From positions 1 to 64,000 of the forward strand of contig CANJRD010000007.1 in NCBI GenBank assembly GCA_947476695.1: a stretch of DNA of 64,000 nt, written 5' to 3'. The notes under the pieces are model-generated. The model saw only the letters and a list, made by a program, of their open reading frames with translations. It ran no database searches and was not told the origin of the DNA. Shown piece by piece: positions 15,800-26,138 of the stretch (positions are counted from its first letter, which is position 1; each line of letters begins with the position of its first letter). The stretch is from Rhodospirillaceae bacterium. Lineage in GTDB: Bacteria > Pseudomonadota > Alphaproteobacteria > Rhodospirillales > Rhodospirillaceae. The translations under genes and the position numbers were made by a program.

Positions 15800-17979
15800 G
15801 GCTGTGGCGGTATCGCGAACGCGCGGGGTCGTTCGCCGGACTGCGCGATCCCGATCATCGTGCGATAGGCCGCCTCAAGGTGGCGCGTGAAGCGGGCGGT
15901 GTCGAACAACGCGCTCTGCGTCCATGAGGCGCTCACACGCGCGCGCACCTCAGCGAGGTAGGCTGGATCAGTCGCCAGTTTCAGGGCCAATGCTTCGTAG
16001 TCGCTCAGCGACGATGTGATGAGTTCGCTGAGCCCGGCGGCGCGCAGATGACTGCCGGCGGCGCGGGCGGCATAGCTGCGGCCGGCGCAGGTGATCAACG
16101 GCGTTCCCGTCCATAGGGCTTCAGTGCCGGTGGCGTGGGCATTGTAGCCGGTGGTGTCGAGGAACAGGTCGGCGCACAGCTGGCGGGCGAGGTGCTGATC
16201 TTCGGGCGCGCGCGCGGCGAAGATCAGACGAGCCGCATCGACCCCGCGCTTTTGCGCGGCGTTGCGCAAGTTCTCTTTCGCATCGGCACGGTCGCAGCGC
16301 AGCCACAGGACGCTGCCCGGCACCTGCTTCAGAAGCCGCATCCACAAGTCGAAGATCTCGGGCGTGATCTTGTTGACGGCATTGAAGCACGAGAACACGA
16401 AGCCTTGCGCCGGCAGGCCGGCATCGGCCCGCGACAGGGCTTTCGCGGCGCGCGGACGCGTTGCGTCGGTCACCTGGTAGGTATCGGGAAGCGTGACGAC
16501 CTTCTCGTCATAGTGGACGTGCTCGTCCGCCGGGATGATGAAGTCGTCGGCGATGACGTAGTCGAAGTACGGGACGCCGTTGGTTCCGGGGTAGCCGAGA
16601 TAGCTGACCTGAATCGGCGCGCCGCGATGGGCGAAGATCCCCATGCGACCGATCCCGGTATGTCCGGTGAGGTCGACGGCGATGTCGATCTCCCGCGCGG
16701 CCAGCCACGCGGCGACGTCGTGATCCGTCATGGCCTGTGCATCGACCAAGCCGCCGAGCTGCGCCGAAAGACGCGCGCGCAGAGCGCTGCCGTCGTCGCT
16801 GCCATACGAGATGCCGAAGATGTCGAAGGCGTCGCGGTCATGGCGGGCGAGAAGATCGGCCACCTGCACCGCGACCGGATGATCGCGGAAGTCGGCGGAG
16901 ACGTAGGCGATGCGCGGCTTCGCATGACCATAGGCCGTGGTCTTGCAGACGGCCGGCGGCTGCGCCGGCGGCTGCGCCTGCGGCGCCATGTAGGCGCGCG
17001 TGTTCTGCTGCTGAAGCGCAGGATCGTCGAACAGCAGCAGGCCCATGTAGGGCTCGATCGGGTTCCCGGCGCGGATGCGTTCTGCCAGGCGTACGAGATC
17101 GGATGGATCGCCTGCCTGCCAATCGCAGGCGAAGCGGCGGCCGTAGACGCTCTCCGCGAGCGCGCAGAGATGCTGCGGATCCAGCGCCCGCGCCCGCTCG
17201 AAGGCCGCCAGGGCCTCGGCGGGCCGGCCCAGCGCTCGCAGCGCCAAGCCATGCGCGCGATGGACCTCCGGGTCTTGCGGGGCGAGCGCCACCGCCTGCG
17301 CGAAGATCGCCAACTCGTTCGCCAAGGTCTTGCGCCGGACCAGCACGATCAGCAGAGAGCGCAACGCGGGCGCGAAGGTCGGCACGATGGCGAGGGCTTG
17401 CTTGAGGGCGGCTTCGGCCTCGTCGTAGCGATCCAGCGCGATCAGGCTGAAGCCGATGTTGGCCAGCACATCGGCGGACGCGGACGGGACGCTGCGCCAA
17501 GCGGCGAGGGCTTCGTCGTGGCGTTGGAGCGACGACAGCGCCATCGCCTTGCCCTTCAACGCCGGCGCGCGCGCGGAGAGGCGCAATGCGTCCGCGAAGC
17601 TTGTGAGCGCTTCCTCGGCGCGCCCCAGCTTGAGCAGGGCTTCGCCCCGGCCTTCCAAGGTCGCCGGATCCGCGGGCGCAAGGGCTCGTGCGCGGTCATA
17701 GGCGTGCAGCGCGTCCGCGCCTCGGTCCAAATGTAGGTAGGCCACGCCGAGATTGGCGAACGCGCCGGCGACGGTCGCATTCACGGCCACGGCGCGCTCG
17801 ATCAGTGGCACGGCTTCGGCGGCACGGCCTTGCTGCAAACGCAGGACGCCCAGCAGGTGCTGGGCGTCGAAGTGGTTCGGATCGATGTCGAGGATTTGCC
17901 GGTATGCAGCCTCGGCCCCGTCGAGGTCGCCGGCCTGGTGCTTCGCGCCGCCCGCCCGCAGGATGTCGTCGACGGTCAT
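15796..17979 (-). CDS. TPR protein with O-GlcNAc transferase-like glycosyltransferase domain
   Basis: 727 residues. The N-terminal ~270 residues are tandem 34-residue TPR repeats (for example AEAAYRQILDIDPNHFDAQHLLGV, one per ~34 residues). After a linker with PAQPPAV, a GT41 catalytic domain follows: RIAYVSADFRDHPVA, DLTGHTGIGRMGIFA, QVSYLGYPGTNG, a Cys-Phe-Asn-Lys block (FSCFNAVNKITPE), and the UDP-binding TGTEALWTGTPLIT. This is the bacterial relative of eukaryotic OGT/SPINDLY, which glycosylates proteins on Ser/Thr. No signal peptide. Targets are unknown. It is alone on its strand, downstream of atpF but behind a terminator. Confidence 0.92.
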   Translation of the reverse strand: MTVDDILRAGGAKHQAGDLDGAEAAYRQILDIDPNHFDAQHLLGVLRLQQGRAAEAVPLIERAVAVNATVAGAFANLGVAYLHLDRGADALHAYDRARALAPADPATLEGRGEALLKLGRAEEALTSFADALRLSARAPALKGKAMALSSLQRHDEALAAWRSVPSASADVLANIGFSLIALDRYDEAEAALKQALAIVPTFAPALRSLLIVLVRRKTLANELAIFAQAVALAPQDPEVHRAHGLALRALGRPAEALAAFERARALDPQHLCALAESVYGRRFACDWQAGDPSDLVRLAERIRAGNPIEPYMGLLLFDDPALQQQNTRAYMAPQAQPPAQPPAVCKTTAYGHAKPRIAYVSADFRDHPVAVQVADLLARHDRDAFDIFGISYGSDDGSALRARLSAQLGGLVDAQAMTDHDVAAWLAAREIDIAVDLTGHTGIGRMGIFAHRGAPIQVSYLGYPGTNGVPYFDYVIADDFIIPADEHVHYDEKVVTLPDTYQVTDATRPRAAKALSRADAGLPAQGFVFSCFNAVNKITPEIFDLWMRLLKQVPGSVLWLRCDRADAKENLRNAAQKRGVDAARLIFAARAPEDQHLARQLCADLFLDTTGYNAHATGTEALWTGTPLITCAGRSYAARAAGSHLRAAGLSELITSSLSDYEALALKLATDPAYLAEVRARVSASWTQSALFDTARFTRHLEAAYRTMIGIAQSGERPRAFAIPPQP

Positions 17980-18003
17980 GGCAGACGAATGCCCGCAACG
18001 AAC

Positions 18004-18034
18004 AAACCCCTCTCCATTTCTGGACGAGGGGTTT
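18004..18034 (-). terminator. terminator of the F0 ATP synthase operon
   Basis: AAACCCCTC (18004-18012) with TCCA (18013-18016) pair with TGGA (18021-18024) and GAGGGGTTT (18026-18034): a 13-bp stem with one bulged base and a TTTC loop. It stands about 45 bases after the atpF stop on the minus strand. The T run is short, but the stem is strong. Confidence 0.65.
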
Positions 18035-18079
18035 GGTTGGAAAGGCGCGACGTCATGACGGCGCGTGTCTTTCGACGTT

Positions 18080-18568
18080 TCAGTTCAGGCGCTTCGGCAA
18101 CTCGGCGATGGCCTGGTCGGCGAGGGCTTGCTGCTGGCCCGGGACCAGCTTCTCGCGGATCAGCTTTTCGGCGGCGGCCAGCGCCACGTCGACGGCGGTG
18201 TTGCGCACGTCCTTCAGCGCCTGCGCTTCGCTCTGGGCGATGCGCTCGAGCGCCTGCTGCTTGCGACGCTCGATGGCGTTCATCAGTTCGGCTTCCGCTT
18301 CCACCTTCAGGCGGGCGGCGTCGGACTTGGCTTGCGCGATGATGCTTTCGGCTTCCGCCATCGCTTCACGCTGCTTCTTTTGGTAGCTCGCCAGCAAGGC
18401 CGCGGCGTCTTCACGCAGCTTGCGGGCTTCTTCGATGGTGGCGCGGATCTTGGCGGCACGCTCGTCGAGACCGGCATTGACGGTCTTCACGATACGCGGG
18501 CCGAACACGAGGGCGACGGTGACGATCGCCAGCGCGACCCAAAATTCGGGATCGTGGAGGAATTCCAT
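18080..18568 (-). CDS. atpF: ATP synthase F0 subunit b
   Basis: 162 residues: one N-terminal membrane helix (FWVALAIVTVALVF) followed by a long charged coiled-coil rich in Ala, Glu, Lys (KIRATIEEARKLREDAAALL). It forms half of the peripheral stalk linking F0 to F1. The ATG overlaps the stop of the b' gene by one base, so both halves are made together. Last gene of the atpI-B-E-F'-F set; F1 genes are elsewhere, as is usual in alphaproteobacteria. Confidence 0.95.
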   Translation of the reverse strand: MEFLHDPEFWVALAIVTVALVFGPRIVKTVNAGLDERAAKIRATIEEARKLREDAAALLASYQKKQREAMAEAESIIAQAKSDAARLKVEAEAELMNAIERRKQQALERIAQSEAQALKDVRNTAVDVALAAAEKLIREKLVPGQQQALADQAIAELPKRLN

Positions 18569-19059
18569 TACCGGGTCTCCTTCAGCGCGCCGGCCACGGC
18601 CGACTGCACTGCCGCATCATCGGGCGTGAGGTTGGCGAGCTTCGCCACCACCGCCTTGGCATTGTCCGCCGCAACCTGCATTAGGCCGTCGAGCGCGTCC
18701 TGGCGGGCCTTGGCGATGCGTGCTTCGGCCTGGGCAGTCTGGTCGTTGACCGCTTTCGTCACCTCGGCGGTACGCTTCTCAGCGATCGCCTTGGCTTCGT
18801 TGGTCACGATCCGGATCTGCTCCTGCGCCTGGGCACGCGCATCGGCCATCGCCTGCTCATAAGCGGCGATGGCCTGGTCGGTCTCGGCCTTAAAAGATGC
18901 CGCGCGGTCGATATCGTCCTGCACCAGGCGGTGACGCTGCTCCAAAACCTCGGCGACGCGCGGCACAGCCAGCCGCGATACGACGAGGTAGAGAGCGATG
19001 AAGCTCACCACCAGCCAGAAGATCTGGGAGGGGAAGGACGATGGGTCGAATTGCGGCAT
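18568..19059 (-). CDS. atpG: ATP synthase F0 subunit b'
   Basis: 163 residues. MPQFDPSSFPSQIFWLVVSFIALYLV is the characteristic N-terminus (residues 1-26, with the membrane helix), followed by a coiled-coil (VLEQRHRLVQDDIDRAASF). The paralogous b and b' subunits, instead of a b homodimer, are typical of alphaproteobacteria and photosynthetic bacteria. The symbol atpG is used for b' in some species and for gamma in others. It lies 53 bases after atpE. Confidence 0.95.
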   Translation of the reverse strand: MPQFDPSSFPSQIFWLVVSFIALYLVVSRLAVPRVAEVLEQRHRLVQDDIDRAASFKAETDQAIAAYEQAMADARAQAQEQIRIVTNEAKAIAEKRTAEVTKAVNDQTAQAEARIAKARQDALDGLMQVAADNAKAVVAKLANLTPDDAAVQSAVAGALKETR

Positions 19060-19112
19060 GGCCGTAGAGTCCTCAAGTAGTCCTGGTCAAAAAGACCGCG
19101 AAAAGCCGCGGC

Positions 19113-19337
19113 TTAGGTGAACAGGATGATGAGGGCGATGACGAGCGCGAACAGCGAGGTCGCTTCCGACAGCGCGAAGCCGAGGAACGCCGGGGTACGC
19201 AGGCGATCTTCCATCGACGGGTTGCGGGCAACCGCGTTCATGTACTGGGCCCAAACCTGGCCGACGCCGATACCACCGCCGATGACGCCGATTGCCGCGA
19301 GGCCTGCGCCGATCATCTTTGCAGAAGCGAGATCCAT
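19113..19337 (-). CDS. atpE: ATP synthase F0 subunit c
   Basis: 74 residues: two membrane helices joined by a polar loop (RNPSMEDR). The proton-binding carboxylate is the Glu in LGFALSEATSLFALV in helix 2, and helix 1 has the GxGxG-rich packing motif (GGGIGVGQ). It forms the rotor ring. The spacing to neighbours (52 and 53 bases) is longer than elsewhere in the operon, leaving room for translation enhancement of this high-copy subunit. Confidence 0.97.
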   Translation of the reverse strand: MDLASAKMIGAGLAAIGVIGGGIGVGQVWAQYMNAVARNPSMEDRLRTPAFLGFALSEATSLFALVIALIILFT

Positions 19338-19389
19338 GGTCGATTTCCTTTCGTGAGTATAACTGAAGCGTTGGTTGTTTTCCGTCGAC

Positions 19390-20139
19390 CTAGTGCAGGT
19401 TGACGGCGTCGTTGAGGTAAATGCAGGTGAGCAGCGCGAACACGTAGGCCTGAATCAGCGCCACCATGATCTCGAGCAGCGTGATGCCGAACACGGCGAT
19501 CAGCGGGATCCAGCCGAACAGAAGGCCCAGGCTGATGATGAAGCCGGCGAGGACCTTCAGGAGCACGTGGCCCGCCATCATGTTGGCGAACAGACGCAAG
19601 GACAGGCTCACCGGGCGAATGAAGTAAGACATCGTCTCGATCAGCACCAGGAAGGGCGCGACCGCCGGCGGCGTGCCTTTCGGCAGCAGCAGCGAGAAAT
19701 AGTGGAAGCCGTGGCGGGAGAAGCCGATCACCGTGGCGCCGACCCAAATCGCCACCGCCAGCGTCGCGGTGACGACGATGTGCGAGGTGATGGTGAAGCC
19801 GTAGGGCATCAGACCTAGCACGTTGCCGAGCAGCACGAACAGGAACAGCGTAAAGACGAACGGCAGGTACTTCAGACCTTGCTTGCCGATGTTGTCTTTC
19901 ACCATCGTCGCGTTGAATTCGTAGAGGACTTCCGCGATCGACTGCCAACGCGAGGGCACCATCGTGCGATTGCGCGTCGCGCTCCAGAACAGGAGCGCCG
20001 AGGCGATCACCGCGAACGTCATGAACAGCGCGGAATTCGTGTAGGAGAGGTCGTAGCCAGCAATATGCAGATCAAACAACGGCTTGATCTCGAATTGCTC
20101 CATGGGCCCGTGAGCCCCAGCGCCATGTTCCTCAGCCAA
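19390..20139 (-). CDS. atpB: ATP synthase F0 subunit a
   Basis: 249 residues with 5-6 membrane helices. The essential Arg lies in SLSLRLFANMMAGH, and FVLLGNVLGLMPYGFT is also typical of the family. It forms the proton half-channels against the c-ring. Starts MAEEHGAGAHGPMEQFEIKPLF; 11 bases downstream of atpI. Confidence 0.96.
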   Translation of the reverse strand: MAEEHGAGAHGPMEQFEIKPLFDLHIAGYDLSYTNSALFMTFAVIASALLFWSATRNRTMVPSRWQSIAEVLYEFNATMVKDNIGKQGLKYLPFVFTLFLFVLLGNVLGLMPYGFTITSHIVVTATLAVAIWVGATVIGFSRHGFHYFSLLLPKGTPPAVAPFLVLIETMSYFIRPVSLSLRLFANMMAGHVLLKVLAGFIISLGLLFGWIPLIAVFGITLLEIMVALIQAYVFALLTCIYLNDAVNLH

Positions 20140-20150
20140 GCGTCGTTCTC

Positions 20151-20546
20151 CTACTCGCCATCGTCATCGGCGCTCGGCGCCGGCTGACGAGTTTTTGCAT
20201 CTTTTGCCGCGTCGCCATGGACGATGCGGTTCGCCACATCCATGCGCTTCGTAATGCGCAGCACGTTCATCACACCGGCGGTAAACCCCAGGGAAACCAT
20301 CGCCAGAAGGAAGATCGGAGAAGTCTCGAGCTTGTCGTCGAGAAACACGCCCAGTCCGCCGCCGACCAGCACCGAAGCCAAAAGCTCGATGCCAATCCTC
20401 ATGCCGATGCCGATCCCCTCGGCCTTCCCCTTCCGGCGCTCTGCGCCTGCGTTCTCTTTTGCTTCCCGCGCCTGAACCGCCTCAAGCCGCGCGGCGACAT
20501 CCTCAAGGGAGGGCGTCGACTGGGCCGGAGGCTCGCGATCGGTCAT
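20151..20546 (-). CDS. atpI: AtpI/AtpZ family protein
   Basis: 131 residues from ATG 20546 (MTDREPPAQ); the frame is open further upstream but the extra 31 residues are not conserved in character. A hydrophilic N-terminus (charged, ~50 residues) is followed by two membrane helices (IGIELLASVLVGGGLGVFLDD and IFLLAMVSLGFTAGVMNV) and a charged tail. AtpI-type proteins help assemble the c-ring. First gene of the F0 operon, with the promoter in the 400 bases upstream. Confidence 0.88.
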   Translation of the reverse strand: MTDREPPAQSTPSLEDVAARLEAVQAREAKENAGAERRKGKAEGIGIGMRIGIELLASVLVGGGLGVFLDDKLETSPIFLLAMVSLGFTAGVMNVLRITKRMDVANRIVHGDAAKDAKTRQPAPSADDDGE

Positions 20547-20971
20547 CTCAGGCCTTATAGGGGCGAAAAAACCGAGGAAATCCGCCGGTTGCGGCGCGAA
20601 AAGCGGGCGGACAATAGGTTTCGTAGGCGTCCACGTCAAGCTGATTTGGTTTCGTGCTAAACCGCTGATCTGTCAACAAAAATCACTATTTTGCGCGCAT
20701 TGCGAAGCGGGCGGATTTGGGCCTGGGTGGAAGCCTGGCCCGCGCGGGCCGTCTTGCCGGCTCGGCGGAGGTCTTTCGCCTGTTCCGGCAGGAAAATAAC
20801 AGGCTGGGCGGGGCGGGTGGGTCTCATCGGCCCAGCTTAAGCCCAGGGCGCGGACTCCCGGTATTTCAATTCGGCCGGCCCGGATGGGGCAGGGGCTGTC
20901 GGCCATCGACGGTCCGGTGCAAGATCGGCCATCGGGGATGCCAAGCTCCGGAAGGCCACAGGAGCAGGACC
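20547..20971. other. non-coding divergent region between atpI and an exported-protein gene
   Basis: 425 bases without a credible gene. On the minus strand a TTGACA near 20669-20674 is a candidate -35 for atpI, but no good -10 follows at 17 bases. The right half is rich in G and C, with runs such as GCCCGCGCGGGCC. An AGGAG before 20972 is the ribosome binding site of the next gene. Confidence 0.5.
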
Positions 20972-22087
20972 ATGCCTCTGCGCCGCGCCGTCATCGTTCT
21001 CAGCCTTTTGGGGCTATGGACCGCGCCCGCGGGCGCCCAGGAGTCCGGCACCCTCAGCTTCGTCATCCGCGATTGGTTCACCGCGATGTACGAAAGCCGC
21101 TTCATGGACGAGTGCCCCGAAGGCCTGAACGTAGGCCAGGACGAATACTGGTGGCGCGGCATGACGCGGGAACGCCGCGCCAAGGTCACCAATGACGGCA
21201 AGGGTTCGCGCGGGCGGCTCTATTACGAGATCATGGATCTGGGGCGGAACGGCGAAGACGTCTGCCTGAATCCGACATCGACCGTTCATCCGCCGTTGCG
21301 CGTGGTCGAAGGCAAGTTCGGATACGGCGACAACCTCGACGGCACCGACGACGGACATGCCACGGCCAAGAGCTACGCGCATAAGAAATTTGTATCGCCC
21401 GACGGCACGAAGACCGGCATCGATAATCAGCTGTATCGGCTGGTCGGCTGCACCTTCGGCTGGCGCAAAAGCGGCATGGTCGAACTGAACGCGCATATCG
21501 AGCGCGGCAACTCAGGCCTCGGCATGATCCTGCTCGAAGTCACCGGGGTGAAAGACCCGCGCAATTCCGACGACGTCACCGTCACCTTCTATCGCTCGAT
21601 CGATCAGTACACCTACGACGGCAAAGCCGAGCCGCTGCCGTTCTCGACCTATCGCGTCGACACCGCGAACGGCAAAGCGCGCTACGGCGATTCACTCAAA
21701 GGCCGGATCAAGAACGGCGTGCTGGAGACGGCGCGCGGCGATGTGCATCTGCCGATCGCCTACAGCAACGACAACACCTCGAACCAAGTGATGAAGAATA
21801 TGGCGTTACGCCTGGAGATCGCGCCCGACGGCGCAACCGCGACGGGCACGATGACCGGCTACTACGACGTCGCGCAGTTCATGTACGGGGTGTTGAGCAT
21901 CGGTCAGGTGATCCAGACCGCGCAGGTCAGTTGCCCGGCGCTCTACGTCGCCGCGCACAAACTCGCCGATGGCTATCCCGATCCGGCCACCGGCGAATGC
22001 ACGGCGTTGTCGGCGGCCTTCAAGGTGAAAGCTTTCGCCGCCTTTGCGCTGCATCCTGAAAAGGCGCATCGTCAGGCGGCGCGGTAA
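20972..22087 (+). CDS. exported protein of unknown function
   Basis: 371 residues from ATG 20972, preceded by AGGAGCAGGACC. A signal peptide (AVIVLSLLGLWTAPAGAQ, cut after AQ) is followed by a mature domain with four or more cysteines (MDECPEGLN, DVCLNPTST, VGCTFGW, VSCPALY, TGECTALS), so disulfides in the periplasm are likely. TFYRSIDQYTYDG and YYDVAQFMYG are aromatic-rich strands. I recognise no family. It stands alone between the ATP synthase operon and katG, with a small hairpin after its stop (22159-22173). The role cannot be given. Confidence 0.75.
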   Translation: MPLRRAVIVLSLLGLWTAPAGAQESGTLSFVIRDWFTAMYESRFMDECPEGLNVGQDEYWWRGMTRERRAKVTNDGKGSRGRLYYEIMDLGRNGEDVCLNPTSTVHPPLRVVEGKFGYGDNLDGTDDGHATAKSYAHKKFVSPDGTKTGIDNQLYRLVGCTFGWRKSGMVELNAHIERGNSGLGMILLEVTGVKDPRNSDDVTVTFYRSIDQYTYDGKAEPLPFSTYRVDTANGKARYGDSLKGRIKNGVLETARGDVHLPIAYSNDNTSNQVMKNMALRLEIAPDGATATGTMTGYYDVAQFMYGVLSIGQVIQTAQVSCPALYVAAHKLADGYPDPATGECTALSAAFKVKAFAAFALHPEKAHRQAAR

Positions 22088-22177
22088 AGCGCGTGAATTG
22101 TTCGCGCGATGGAAACACGGTTTTCCACAGGACGAGGCGGGATGTCCCGCAGACGTCATCTCGTAAAACGAGAAATA

Positions 22178-24601
<2,424 letters not shown>

Positions 24602-24610
24602 CTGAGATGA

Positions 24611-24649
24611 TCTGGCGCCGGCAATGACAGCCGGCGCCAGATTCTTTTT
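24611..24649 (+). terminator. strong rho-independent terminator of katG
   Basis: TCTGGCGCCGGC (24611-24622) and GCCGGCGCCAGA (24630-24641) form a perfect 12-bp stem with a 7-base loop, followed by TTCTTTTTC. It also separates katG from the convergent GIY-YIG-like gene. Confidence 0.9.
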
Positions 24650-24661
24650 CTATCATCAGCG

Positions 24662-25414
24662 CTACCGATTAAGGCTCTCGATCTCAAGATCGCCTTCATA
24701 AACCTGCGCAAAATGCTCAAACATTCTTCGCATCGCTTTATTTGAAAGGTCGACTGACCGCTTTTTACCGCCGGTGGTCAGCGCAAATTCGCTCGTCGCT
24801 ATCGCGACAGATATTTCCGCACCATTTGCTAGAGCTTCGACCAATGCTTTGTTGATTCGCCAGCTTGTTTGCTGGCCTTTGCTCGGGCTGGCATAGTTGG
24901 AATGAAAGCGTCTGCGGATATTGGCCGACTCGCCCACATACCTTCGCTCGACACGGCCGCTCTTAAGACGGAATCTGTACAATCCGGGTTCCGCTGACAC
25001 TGGAGGAAACTTGAGGCGAGTGCCTTGCAAGGTGATCCTTCCCAAAGGCTGCCAAGACAGTTGCAAGGTGCCCGCCAACTTCTCAGTTTGATCCCACTGC
25101 CACGGTATGCTCTGCGTCGGATCAATGCCGGACGCTTTGTGCTGAACCAAGACGCCCTTATATTTTTGCCCCGCTTTCTCTCTACGAAAGACCAAGGCTT
25201 CTCTTGTGAGGTCAACTTCGGTCGTCACCCAACTATTCTCAAGCCAGGCGCCGGCGTGGGAATGCGTCCCGATGCTGTTTGCCCACCACGCGGTATGCCG
25301 ACGGGCGCTCGTAGGTAACCTGAAGCCTAGAATTTTCTCGATCTCAGAAAATCGCGCCCGCCATTCATCGGTGGCCAGTGTTCTGATGTGTGCTTTGAGA
25401 GCTTCGTATTTCAT
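24662..25414 (-). CDS. GIY-YIG-like nuclease protein with N-terminal DUF7662-type domain
   Basis: 250 residues from ATG 25414 (MKYEALKAHIRT). Residues ~1-80 (FSEIEKILGFRLPTSAR, then WWANSIGTHSHAGAW) resemble the short domain with LPxSAR and WWxN found in many uncharacterised bacterial proteins. Residues ~150-245 look like GIY-YIG: GLYRFRLKSGRVE, RRYVGESANIRRRF with the catalytic Arg, and a Glu in MRRMFEHFAQ. The sequence is less G/C-rich than its neighbours, suggesting acquisition. It begins 7 bases after the nitrobindin-like gene on the same strand. GIY-YIG enzymes cut DNA; whether this one is a repair, restriction or mobile nuclease is open. Confidence 0.65.
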   Translation of the reverse strand: MKYEALKAHIRTLATDEWRARFSEIEKILGFRLPTSARRHTAWWANSIGTHSHAGAWLENSWVTTEVDLTREALVFRREKAGQKYKGVLVQHKASGIDPTQSIPWQWDQTEKLAGTLQLSWQPLGRITLQGTRLKFPPVSAEPGLYRFRLKSGRVERRYVGESANIRRRFHSNYASPSKGQQTSWRINKALVEALANGAEISVAIATSEFALTTGGKKRSVDLSNKAMRRMFEHFAQVYEGDLEIESLNR

Positions 25415-25421
25415 CGCTAGC

Positions 25422-26051
25422 CTAACGCGCCAACGGATTTGGCGTTGGTTCACCCACCCGATGCAGCGTGTTCTCATCGGTGTGATGGAACGCTTCCTTT
25501 CCGCGCACCATCAGCAGCGTGTCCTGGAAATAGCTCCACGTGCCGTCCGCGTTCACCGTCACCTTCATCATGAAGCTATCGGTGCGGAACGCCTGTTCGA
25601 GGAACGTGGTGGAGCAGATGCCGTAGTCGGTCTGTCCGCGTGTGGCGCGGACCTCGAACGTCGTCGCGTCGGCGCGCGCTTTCCCGACGGCCAGCGCCAC
25701 TTGCGCGCGCGGGATCGCGAGGCTGAGGATGACCGTCTCCGTCGCGGGCTCCCATAGCCAGTAGCCGACCTGATCGTGAAACGTCTCGGTTTCGCCCGGC
25801 TTCACGATGTGGGTGTGATAGCGCAAGCCGTACAGCAGCTGCGGCCCGTTGGCCTGCGGGTCGATGGGCTGCAGCGCGATGCGCTCAACAAACGGCTGGC
25901 GTTCCGGGCCATGCGCTTTGGGGTTCACGTCGAGGCTTTTGGTGCCTTCCCAGATCCCGGCCAGCGCGCGCAGCGGCCCGAGATTGCGCAGGGTGTCGAC
26001 ATCGATATCCGCCGGCTCGCTGTAGATATCGATGTCGTTGACGACATTCAT
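25422..26051 (-). CDS. heme-binding beta-barrel (nitrobindin-like) protein
   Basis: 209 residues from ATG 26051, preceded by GGGGGAG seven bases away. The segment LGPLRALAGIWEGTKS and the strands LLYGLRYHTHIV, QVGYWLWEPATETVILSLAIPR are those of the FABP-like/DUF1794 family, small cytosolic barrels that in nitrobindins hold a heme and react with nitric oxide or peroxynitrite. Whether the heme histidine is kept cannot be told reliably here. It is followed, 7 bases later, by a GIY-YIG-like gene. Confidence 0.8.
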   Translation of the reverse strand: MNVVNDIDIYSEPADIDVDTLRNLGPLRALAGIWEGTKSLDVNPKAHGPERQPFVERIALQPIDPQANGPQLLYGLRYHTHIVKPGETETFHDQVGYWLWEPATETVILSLAIPRAQVALAVGKARADATTFEVRATRGQTDYGICSTTFLEQAFRTDSFMMKVTVNADGTWSYFQDTLLMVRGKEAFHHTDENTLHRVGEPTPNPLAR

Positions 26052-26082
26052 GACGGTGCTCCCCCGAGCGATCGACACAAAA

Positions 26083-26113
26083 AAAGACCCCGGCGTTTCG
26101 CGCCGGGGTCTTT
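26083..26113 (-). terminator. terminator of smc, symmetric
   Basis: AAAGACCCCGGCG (26083-26095) pairs with CGCCGGGGTCTTT (26101-26113), a perfect 13-bp stem with a 5-base loop. On the minus strand a run of T follows the stem, so it ends smc transcription and keeps it apart from the gene downstream. Confidence 0.9.
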
Positions 26114-26138
26114 ATAGCAAATCCGAGCGGGCTGTGGA

